From Clostridiales bacterium (GTDB taxonomy: Bacteria; Bacillota; Clostridia; Tissierellales; GPF-1), in the NCBI GenBank assembly GCA_013619125.1, contig JABXKS010000027.1:1-59959 (forward strand): a stretch of DNA of 59,959 nt. The letters run 5' to 3'. The notes under the pieces were generated by a model that did no database searches, had not been told where the DNA came from, and was given only the letters and a program-made list of their open reading frames with translations. The position numbers were made by a program, and so were the translations under genes. The first letter of the stretch is position 1; each line of letters starts with the position of its first letter. Shown here in pieces: positions 53,708-59,959 of this stretch.

Positions 53708-53722
53708 TCATCGCTTTTTTTT
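53694..53722 (+). terminator. Convergent bidirectional terminator
   Basis: GCGAT / ATCGC with an AATC loop is flanked by seven A residues and eight T residues. It lies between two convergent hypothetical genes and can serve both. Confidence 0.85.
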
Positions 53723-53725
53723 CGT

Positions 53726-54211
53726 TCAAAGATTATTGGGATCTTTTTTGTAAAAAATACGTTCGCTTCGATGCTTGACTTCGATCAACAAATCATTGAT
53801 TCGTTTGATTTCATTATTGAGTAAATCGATATTCTCTTGTTCAAGGTTATAATACAAGAAAAGGTCTTCGAATCGAGCGACTGTATCGGAAATCGCAGTG
53901 TCGATTGCAATAAATTCATCGAAGTGAGAACTTTGCGACGCATTTTGGAACTGCTCGAGGTCGATGCTGATTGCTTTGACGACATCCTCTTCTGTACCGA
54001 ATTCGCCAGCAACAACAACATACGGCTTGATGCGTTCCAAGAAATATTTATTGTTTTTGGTAATGTGATAGAGATAACTGATTTTGAGCTCTTTGGATTC
54101 AAATTTAACAAAAAACATGATTCCTTGGATGCTCTTTACTTTACAGCCCAATTCTCTGAGCTGATCAAGGTTCATTTGGTGACGAATCTGCCGCGCGGTC
54201 ATATATGCCAT
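53726..54211 (-). CDS. Hypothetical protein with C-terminal coiled coil
   Basis: A 161-residue protein read on the minus strand. The N-terminal half looks mixed alpha/beta (CKVKSIQGIMFFVKFESKEL, then ISYLYHITKNNKYFLERIKP). The C-terminal part is acidic and helical, with a likely coiled coil at about residues 120-150 (NIDLLNNEIKRINDLLIEVK). AAGGAGGTG lies 6 bases before the ATG and a TATAAT lies further upstream, so it is very probably expressed. It is divergent from the radical SAM gene. I do not recognise the family. Confidence 0.75.
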   Translation of the reverse strand: MAYMTARQIRHQMNLDQLRELGCKVKSIQGIMFFVKFESKELKISYLYHITKNNKYFLERIKPYVVVAGEFGTEEDVVKAISIDLEQFQNASQSSHFDEFIAIDTAISDTVARFEDLFLYYNLEQENIDLLNNEIKRINDLLIEVKHRSERIFYKKDPNNL

Positions 54212-54237
54212 AAGCGCACCTCCTTATTTTCGGTTTT

Positions 54238-54278
54238 ATTATACCACATTCTATTGGTATTGATACATGTGTTATAAT
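54238..54278. promoter_or_regulatory. Divergent promoter pair
   Basis: A TATAAT on the minus strand (54238-54243) and one on the plus strand (54273-54278) are separated by only 29 bases, so the two -35 regions must overlap. On the minus strand TATCAA is 16 bases from its -10; the plus -35 is poor (near TTCTAT). The hypothetical gene and the radical SAM gene may therefore compete or be co-regulated. Confidence 0.55.
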
Positions 54279-54303
54279 AGGATTCGAATTGGAGGTAGGA
54301 GAG

Positions 54304-56073
54304 ATGAAAGTAACACTCGTTTCAGTAAACGCGAAGTATGTGCACACTGGTTTGGCAGGCCGGTATTTGTATCAACGTGGTTCTGGGTTTTCGGAGCACA
54401 CGGTTGATCATCAGGAATATTCTATCAATCAACCCCTTGACTTGATTGTTTCTGAATTATTGCGAAATCCAAGCGAAGCCTATGGCTTTTCTACGTATAT
54501 ATGGAATTTGAATGAGATTTTACAGATTTGCAAGCGGATCAAGAGGATAGATTCGGCAATCATTCTTTTTTTAGGCGGACCGGAGGTGTCCTTCGAAGAA
54601 GAAGCACTCATGGAAAAAGAAGACTATATTGATCTTGTTGTTCGGGGAGAAGGCGAGAACGTATTTGCCGCTCTTTTGGAGTATGAATTTAACTCCTCGA
54701 AATTCAAGGACATCCCTTCCATTACGTATCGAAAAGACTTGGACATTGTAAAAAACCCTTTGGGCGCGCCCACATGGATGGACAGCATTCCCTTTGCCTA
54801 TACAGAAGAGGATCTTCATGAGCCGGGGAAAATTTTTTACTATGAAAGTTCGCGTGGTTGTCCATATAGTTGCGCATTTTGTCTTTCTGCTCAGGATGGC
54901 AATCATGTTCGATATAGATCACTTGAACAGGTACTCGAACATATGTCGATTTTTTTAACGCACAAAGTGAAGCAGGTGAAATTTATCGACCGCACCTTTA
55001 ATGCGGATCCAGTTCGAGCCATGGCCTTGATCGATTTCCTGGAAAAGAATCATAACGGAATTACGAATTTTCATTTTGAATGTAGCCCTGATCGGCTTAG
55101 CCCGCTTTTTATCGAACGCTTAGCAACCCTGCCAGAGGGAATGGTACAGCTTGAAATCGGGATTCAATCCACAAACCCGGAAACCTCAAAGGCGATCCAT
55201 CGCGCAAGAGAAATCGATCTGTATCGCCGAGTGATCGGAGAACTGAGAATGCAAGAAAACATCCATCTCCATGTGGATTTGATCGCTGGTTTGCCGTATG
55301 AAGATTATGTTTCCTTTCGAAAATCTTTTAATGATGTCTTTTCGTTGCGAGCCCATGTCATTCAGTTGGGTTTTTTAAAGCTTTTAAAAGGATCCGAGCT
55401 TCGCCTGCGAAACGAAGAATACGACATCACCTGTTGTGATGATCCACCGTATGAAGTGTTAAAAACACCATGGCTGTCTTACGGGGATGTGCAAAAATTA
55501 AAATGGATCGAAGATCTGGTAGATAAATACAACAACAACCAGGGCTTTTTAACAAGTCTGTCTTTTGCTTTGGATCAATTTGATACTCCGTTTGATTTTT
55601 TCGAAGCTTTTTCCCAGTATTGGGTGAATCAAGAGCTTCATTTGCGCAAGCACAGAAGGGGAGATTTGTACGTGATTTTGTCCAAATTCTCTCAAAAATG
55701 GGCGTTGACTGAGAACGAAAGACTGGAATGGGAAGAACGGCTTCTTTTTGATTCCTTGTACGCTAATGGAGAACCCTACCGCAAAGATCATCCAGCAACT
55801 GAAATGAAGCGTTCCGCGAAAAACGCCATCGCAGATCTGTTTCTGGGAAATCAATTGTCTCTTGAAGGCAATCAGCGGAAACAAAAATACCCAGATGTGG
55901 CGATTGCCAGATTTCAATTCTTGGGTATCGCATTGACAGAAGAGGACCAAACTGCGATTGCTCTTGTCTTTCATAAGAAAAGAACAGCCCTGTTTGTTCA
56001 ACCGTGTGAAGTTTATCAACTAAAGGAGGAAAATGAAGATGTTCAATTTGACCGATTGGTTATACGTTTATAA
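54304..56073 (+). CDS. B12-binding-domain radical SAM protein (DUF4080 type)
   Basis: This 589-residue protein has a cobalamin-binding-like Rossmann domain (residues 1-150; LFLGGPEVSFEEEALME is typical). A radical SAM barrel with the cluster cysteines Cys186, Cys190 and Cys193 in RGCPYSCAFC follows, then a C-terminal DUF4080-like region. The ATG at 54304 follows GGAGGTAGGAGA. Whether it binds cobalamin is not certain, since a DxHxxG motif is not evident. The substrate is unknown; related proteins methylate or rearrange diverse molecules. It overlaps the next gene by 35 bases. Confidence 0.85.
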   Translation: MKVTLVSVNAKYVHTGLAGRYLYQRGSGFSEHTVDHQEYSINQPLDLIVSELLRNPSEAYGFSTYIWNLNEILQICKRIKRIDSAIILFLGGPEVSFEEEALMEKEDYIDLVVRGEGENVFAALLEYEFNSSKFKDIPSITYRKDLDIVKNPLGAPTWMDSIPFAYTEEDLHEPGKIFYYESSRGCPYSCAFCLSAQDGNHVRYRSLEQVLEHMSIFLTHKVKQVKFIDRTFNADPVRAMALIDFLEKNHNGITNFHFECSPDRLSPLFIERLATLPEGMVQLEIGIQSTNPETSKAIHRAREIDLYRRVIGELRMQENIHLHVDLIAGLPYEDYVSFRKSFNDVFSLRAHVIQLGFLKLLKGSELRLRNEEYDITCCDDPPYEVLKTPWLSYGDVQKLKWIEDLVDKYNNNQGFLTSLSFALDQFDTPFDFFEAFSQYWVNQELHLRKHRRGDLYVILSKFSQKWALTENERLEWEERLLFDSLYANGEPYRKDHPATEMKRSAKNAIADLFLGNQLSLEGNQRKQKYPDVAIARFQFLGIALTEEDQTAIALVFHKKRTALFVQPCEVYQLKEENEDVQFDRLVIRL

Positions 56074-56779
56074 GCAGGCAGGCAAGCAATTCATTGATCG
56101 GGCGGGGAATTTGGCCCTGGGGGTAGCCCTGAGTTGGGGAATCCTTGTGGCTTACCTTGTTGTTACGCCTTTGTTATTTGCTGGAGGAAGCATGTTTTCC
56201 GGATTTCTATTTTCTCTTTGGCAGGCGGTTTTGCTGTCCGTTCTATACTACTTGGTTCTTAGCGTCATTCGTCGTCATCGTATCGGCTTTCATACCTTCA
56301 AGGATGGGATGATGGCATTTTTCTATAAAGTTTTGGGCGTCCGATTCCTTTTGTGGATTTTATTTGCTTTTACCGGAAATGTATTTCTCTATCGCTTTTC
56401 TGTCGCGGGCATTCCTATCATTCCACTTGCTATGTATTTGGCACTCAGTCCATTACCAGAAACCATTTACCTTCGCCACGAAAGTTTCACTGGCGTTTTT
56501 GGACGTGTTTTCCACTTTCAGAAAGAGAATATTTTGATCTGGACGGTGATGATGGCTGTCTGGCAAGTGATTTTTTACGGGATTGCCGGAACACTGGATT
56601 TGAATCTTTTAACCATCGCACCATTTGCATCAACGGCTCGCGGCTTGTCTAATATTCTAATTTTGGGCGTGGGCCAGGCGATCTTTTTTCTATGGATGGT
56701 TTTTCGAGGATTGATTTATCAAATTTTAGACAAGTCGTCTAGAAGAAAACGAGAATTTGAAAGAAGGATGATTGTATGA
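56039..56779 (+). CDS. Polytopic membrane protein of unknown function
   Basis: A 246-residue protein with about five or six hydrophobic segments (LALGVALSWGILVAYLVV, then LFSLWQAVLLSVLYYLVLSV, FLLWILFAFTGNVFLY and later ones). A basic C-terminus (SSRRKREFERRM) should face the cytoplasm. The ATG at 56039 is preferred to 56033 because AAAGGAGG is then 9 bases away. It overlaps the radical SAM gene by 35 bases and the TPR gene by 4, so all three are translationally coupled. I do not recognise the family. Confidence 0.75.
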   Translation: MFNLTDWLYVYKQAGKQFIDRAGNLALGVALSWGILVAYLVVTPLLFAGGSMFSGFLFSLWQAVLLSVLYYLVLSVIRRHRIGFHTFKDGMMAFFYKVLGVRFLLWILFAFTGNVFLYRFSVAGIPIIPLAMYLALSPLPETIYLRHESFTGVFGRVFHFQKENILIWTVMMAVWQVIFYGIAGTLDLNLLTIAPFASTARGLSNILILGVGQAIFFLWMVFRGLIYQILDKSSRRKREFERRMIV

Positions 56780-57912
56780 ATCTATCAGAAATTTTAAAGC
56801 GACGTATGGACGAGTGGGTGTTTATCGAATTGAAAGAACCGATTGCAATCCCACAAACACAAGGGGTAATTCCTGAAGCCTTGCCGCTCCCAATTCGGAC
56901 GGAAACCATGGCGGGATGGGTGAAAACAGATATTGGAACAGAAATTCAATTGGAAAATCTGATTGTCGATTTGGCAATGGTCATGGGGATCGACGAAACC
57001 TTTCCTCATTATCAAACCTATCATCAATTATTGGAAGATCTGACTGGCAATCAGATCCGTGCGGTCTTGGGAAAAAAAGCGCAGGGATTCTTTGATTTGG
57101 AAATGCCGGACAATGCTATGGTTCTGCTTCGGACGTTAACTTTCTTGTATCCGCAAAATCATGAGTTGGAGTTTTCCTTTGCGATCAGCATCGAACGGTT
57201 TGCCGAAAAGCGAATCAAAGAAGGCGCAACCCGTGCGGGTGATTTTCTTTATGATTTAGCCGCTAAAGAATATCGGCGATTGACGCAAGATGCGCCAGAA
57301 ATATTTGCCGCGCATTACAAGCTGGGGCATTATTATGTCTATGTCAACCAATATTTGGCAGCGCAGCATCAGTTCCAACGATATGTAGACCTGATCGCCG
57401 ATCAAGACGGGTTAGAGGAAATCAAACTCGAGGTTTTGGAAACCCTGCAAGCCATCTCACCGTACGCCATGTATGAAGAGGCGGTACAGTACTCTCAAGC
57501 CGGTCAATTTGATCAATCCATCCAAGTGTTGGAAAGCTTAACTGCGAACGAAAAGGAATGGTGGCAGGCGGAATTGTTGTTGGGGATTTGCTATCGCGGA
57601 GTCAATCAACTCGACGAAGCTATGAACCATATGCGACGTTCGGAGTTCTTGAAAGAAGAGGAACCGATGATCCTCTTTGAACTTGCACAAACGCAATACA
57701 TGCTTGGACAACACCAGGAAGCGATGGAAAAAATCCAAAAAACCATCGTTGCGGCACGGGAATGGCCGGAGGCTTATTTGATTCGCGCACAGATCTATCT
57801 TGCGATGAATCAAGCGCGTGATGCGATTTCAGATTTGCGTCTGGTGCTTCAACTGAACCCGGAGCAAGCTGCGGCAAAACAATTGCTGGCGCGTTTGGGA
57901 CAAGATTCATAA
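56776..57912 (+). CDS. Tetratricopeptide repeat protein
   Basis: This 378-residue cytoplasmic protein has no signal peptide. Tandem TPR-like helices occupy most of the second half, for example EAVQYSQAGQFDQSIQVLES, ELLLGICYRGVNQLDEAMNH and AQTQYMLGQHQEAMEKIQKT. The first 110 residues are not repeat-like. TPR proteins serve as protein-interaction scaffolds. It starts at an ATGA overlap with the preceding membrane protein gene, its probable partner. Confidence 0.8.
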   Translation: MNLSEILKRRMDEWVFIELKEPIAIPQTQGVIPEALPLPIRTETMAGWVKTDIGTEIQLENLIVDLAMVMGIDETFPHYQTYHQLLEDLTGNQIRAVLGKKAQGFFDLEMPDNAMVLLRTLTFLYPQNHELEFSFAISIERFAEKRIKEGATRAGDFLYDLAAKEYRRLTQDAPEIFAAHYKLGHYYVYVNQYLAAQHQFQRYVDLIADQDGLEEIKLEVLETLQAISPYAMYEEAVQYSQAGQFDQSIQVLESLTANEKEWWQAELLLGICYRGVNQLDEAMNHMRRSEFLKEEEPMILFELAQTQYMLGQHQEAMEKIQKTIVAAREWPEAYLIRAQIYLAMNQARDAISDLRLVLQLNPEQAAAKQLLARLGQDS

Positions 57913-57972
57913 AGAGTTCATATTGAAATACCTGGAATTCGGTATAATGAAAATACATGGGGGAGGAATGTC

Positions 57973-59610
57973 ATGAAACGATGGAGCATCATACTTATAG
58001 TTGTCGCGATTGTTTTGAGCGGACTTCTTTTGGGGATTCGTTATTTCGATCAGCCGGAAGAAACAGAAGAATTTCAATTACGAATTGATGGAGAGTTGAT
58101 CAGAGGCGCGAAAACGATTCTTCATAACGGGGAACTGTATCTGTTGGAATCTCAAGTCAGATCCATTCCCGGACTGATCAGTTTCGAGGAAGGGGAGAGT
58201 CTGCATATCTTTTCGGCCGACCGCCTGACCATGCTGACCCTTACAGGTGATGAAGTATTTGTAAATGGAAAGCTTGATGAGCAGGAAGCGGGATTCCGCA
58301 CTAGCGACAAGCTTTATCTTTCTGCGAAGATTGTACAGAATGCTCTGGGCACGCCGATCAATTGGAGCACTGTCAAATTAGGCGCTACCCTGCAAAGCGG
58401 TTCGGTGTCATATTCGGAATACCATGTAAATAAGACCGTTCGATTGAGATCGGAGCCTTCGTTCTTGGCTTCTGCCGTGGATATTTTAACGCCCATGAGT
58501 CGAGTCTTTGTCTATGAAGAAAGACTGCAGGACAAAGAGGATTGGATTTTTGTCATTACGGCAAGCGGAAGAGAAGGCTACTTGCAAAAAGAACAGGTAA
58601 GCTTCCATGAAGACATCAGTCCAACTCAAAAAGCAAACAAAGAATTTTCCGAGCCGATTTTATTGGCATGGGATTATTTTAATGAAAACACAGCGTTAAC
58701 CTATAAATTGGAACCGGCCATTGGCCTTAACGTGCTGTCGCCCACCTGGTTTTCTCTTCAAAAAGAAGAGGGGAACTTTACCATTCTAGACATGGGAAAC
58801 GAGACCTATCGTGAATGGGCCAAACAACAGGGATACGCCATTTGGGCACTCTTTAAAAACGCCTTTGATCCCGACTGGACCAAGGAAATGCTGCGGGATC
58901 CCGTTCAGCGGCAAGCGGTTGAAGAGGAGATCGTTCGATTGGCAAAGGCATATCGATTGGAAGGAATCAACCTGGACTTTGAAAACATCTATGAGGAGGA
59001 TCGTGACTATTTGTCTCAATTCGTTCGCGAGTTGTTTATCAAGACGAGGGAAGCCGATCTGTTTTTATCCATGGATGTAACCCGTCCAGGTGGAAGTCCC
59101 AATTGGTCTTTATGCTATGATCGAAAAGAGTTGGCCAACGCATTGGACTATATCTTTCTAATGGCCTATGACGAGTACTATCACGGTGGCGGGGAGAGTG
59201 GACCCGTTGCAAGCCTACAGTGGACGGAAGAAAGTATTCAGATGACCTTGGAGGAAGTGCCGGCGGAACAATTGGTCTTGGGCATTCCGCTCTACGTCAG
59301 ACGCTGGCAGGAACCATTGACGGGAACAGGCAAGGCACGGGCGAAAGCACTGACATTGAATGGGGTTCAAAATATCATTGATGAACGGGACTTGACTCCC
59401 GTGTGGGATCCTGGCGCCAGACAATTCAAAGTGAGCTATGAAGATGAAAACGGATACTATCAGATTTGGCTAGAAGATGCCTTATCCATGTATCAGCGCG
59501 TTCAACTGATCCATAAATATCAATTGGCTGGATTTGGTGCGTGGAGAAAGGGATTCGAAACCGACACGACTTGGAATACCCTCTATGGATTCTTATCCAT
59601 GGGGAAGTGA
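57973..59610 (+). CDS. Surface glycoside hydrolase, GH18-like, with stalk-like and SH3-like domains
   Basis: This 545-residue protein begins with a membrane anchor or signal (IILIVVAIVLSGLLLGIRYF). Residues about 35-140 resemble the stalk-like domain, and residues about 145-210 an SH3-type domain (KTVRLRSEPSF, DWIFVITASGREGYL). The GH18 barrel follows with the catalytic segment GINLDFENIY, where Glu337 is the expected proton donor and Asp335 the assisting residue. FLMAYDEYYHG and the final WRKGFETD also fit. Spore cortex or peptidoglycan hydrolysis is a likely role. A TATAAT at 57943-57948 and GGGGGAGGA lie upstream. Confidence 0.85.
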   Translation: MKRWSIILIVVAIVLSGLLLGIRYFDQPEETEEFQLRIDGELIRGAKTILHNGELYLLESQVRSIPGLISFEEGESLHIFSADRLTMLTLTGDEVFVNGKLDEQEAGFRTSDKLYLSAKIVQNALGTPINWSTVKLGATLQSGSVSYSEYHVNKTVRLRSEPSFLASAVDILTPMSRVFVYEERLQDKEDWIFVITASGREGYLQKEQVSFHEDISPTQKANKEFSEPILLAWDYFNENTALTYKLEPAIGLNVLSPTWFSLQKEEGNFTILDMGNETYREWAKQQGYAIWALFKNAFDPDWTKEMLRDPVQRQAVEEEIVRLAKAYRLEGINLDFENIYEEDRDYLSQFVRELFIKTREADLFLSMDVTRPGGSPNWSLCYDRKELANALDYIFLMAYDEYYHGGGESGPVASLQWTEESIQMTLEEVPAEQLVLGIPLYVRRWQEPLTGTGKARAKALTLNGVQNIIDERDLTPVWDPGARQFKVSYEDENGYYQIWLEDALSMYQRVQLIHKYQLAGFGAWRKGFETDTTWNTLYGFLSMGK

Positions 59611-59642
59611 ATCGTCAGAAAATAGGAACTTCTTTTTACCAG

Positions 59643-59671
59643 TTGACAGTCTCTGCATCCTTTGGTATTAT
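59643..59671 (+). promoter_or_regulatory. rrn promoter P1
   Basis: TTGACA (59643-59648) and TATTAT (59666-59671) are separated by 17 bases. It is the first of three tandem promoters. Confidence 0.75.
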
Positions 59672-59750
59672 AAATAAGCGGTCAGGGAAACTTGGCCGCT
59701 AAAAAATGCTCTAAGCCAGATAACAAGCGGAATAGAGCAAAAAAAAGCGC

Positions 59751-59779
59751 TTGACAAAGCAAACGTCAAATGCTAGAAT
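59751..59779 (+). promoter_or_regulatory. rrn promoter P2
   Basis: TTGACA (59751-59756) and TAGAAT (59774-59779) are 17 bases apart with a TG forming an extended -10. The bases after it, TCAAGTCGCCAA, recur after P3. Confidence 0.85.
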
Positions 59780-59827
59780 AATCAAGTCGCCAAAAGCGGA
59801 AACGCAAGGCGAGAATAAAAAAAGGTG

Positions 59828-59856
59828 TTGACAAGATTTTCCATATCTGTTACACT
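59828..59856 (+). promoter_or_regulatory. rrn promoter P3
   Basis: TTGACA (59828-59833) and TACACT (59851-59856) are 17 bases apart. The downstream sequence TCAAGTCGCCAA repeats that after P2. Confidence 0.85.
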
Positions 59857-59959
59857 AGTCAAGTCGCCAATACGGCGGTGATGATCTTTGAAAACTGAAC
59901 ATGACAGCCTCGAATTTGACCTTTTGGTCAATGAAGAAGCAAAGAAATAAAGTAACACG
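59857..59959 (+). other. rRNA operon leader, 16S gene expected just beyond the contig end
   Basis: TGATCTTTGAAAACTGAACA (59882-59901) is the boxA-like sequence found upstream of 16S rRNA genes in Bacillota. A small hairpin, TTGACC / GGTCAA with a TTTT loop (59916-59931), follows. The contig stops about where repeated rRNA copies would break the assembly; the 16S gene itself is not in the window. Confidence 0.85.

Noticed and set aside
59677-59706. Hairpin AGCGGTCA / TGGCCGCT after rrn P1 as a terminator
   Set aside because: It is followed by A residues rather than T residues, so it does not fit an intrinsic terminator on the plus strand.
1-59959. Mobile elements, prophage, CRISPR or toxin-antitoxin loci
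   Set aside because: I found no transposase, integrase, phage structural gene, spaced direct-repeat array or toxin-antitoxin pair anywhere in the window.

Overview
The window looks like a chromosomal contig from a Gram-positive, low-to-moderate G+C member of the Bacillota, most likely an anaerobic amino-acid-fermenting Clostridia. The evidence is strong AGGAGG-type ribosome binding sites, three T-box leaders, a SAM-I (S-box) and a cobalamin riboswitch, a DUF4364 protein, MutS2, ZapA, YhaO/YhaN, KtrAB, arginine deiminase and threonine dehydrogenase genes. I see no phage, insertion sequence, CRISPR array or obvious transferred island. Almost all of it is densely packed operons. The first 19 bases are a Tn5/Nextera adapter, and the last bases are an rRNA operon leader, so both contig ends are assembly boundaries rather than biological ones.

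Layout. (1) 20-4092: a truncated GntR/UTRA regulator, then an FGGY sugar kinase and an FAD oxidase related to alkyl-DHAP synthase, a small uncharacterised catabolic cassette with a possible operator in front. (2) 4149-13682: a long plus-strand operon galU-truA-yhaO-like-yhaN-like-phosphoesterase-CYTH-tldD-tldE-membrane protein-ndk, mixing nucleotide-sugar supply, tRNA modification, DNA-end processing and peptide or phosphate hydrolysis. (3) 13758-16438: the methionine importer metNIQ on the minus strand under a SAM-I riboswitch. (4) 16511-26552: divergent from it, a cobalamin-riboswitch operon for late cobamide assembly and corrinoid uptake (cbiP, cbiB, cobD, btuFCD, cobU, cobS), extended by a PurM-like protein (possible alpha-ribazole kinase), an LspA-like protein and a YitT-family protein. 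(5) 26615-34823: threonine dehydrogenase, T-box-valS, a convergent DUF4364 gene, a polysaccharide deacetylase lipoprotein, hpt, a methyltransferase and hslO. (6) 34871-36614: tRNA-Phe/Gly/Cys and the infC-rpmI-rplT operon, with an attenuator leader and a probable AUC start for infC. (7) 36613-50370: ktrBA with an rRNA methyltransferase, T-box-pheST, zapA, a U32 peptidase, mutS2 and T-box-argS. (8) 50445-52831: arginine deiminase and ornithine carbamoyltransferase behind ArgR-like boxes. (9) 52847-59610: two unrecognised genes, then a B12-binding radical SAM protein, a membrane protein and a TPR protein, and finally a GH18-like cell-wall hydrolase. (10) 59643-59959: three tandem rrn promoters and the 16S leader.

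Functional links. Amino-acid status is read in cis six times: SAM for methionine import; Val, Phe and Arg tRNAs for their synthetases; probable L20 feedback on infC; and ArgR-type boxes at arcA. Corrinoid uptake and assembly sit next to methionine uptake, and the window also encodes a B12-binding-type radical SAM protein. The most interesting parts are the FGGY/AGPS-like cassette, the non-canonical tail of the B12 operon, the BtuF-like protein with a stalk-like domain and no lipobox, and the arcA control region.
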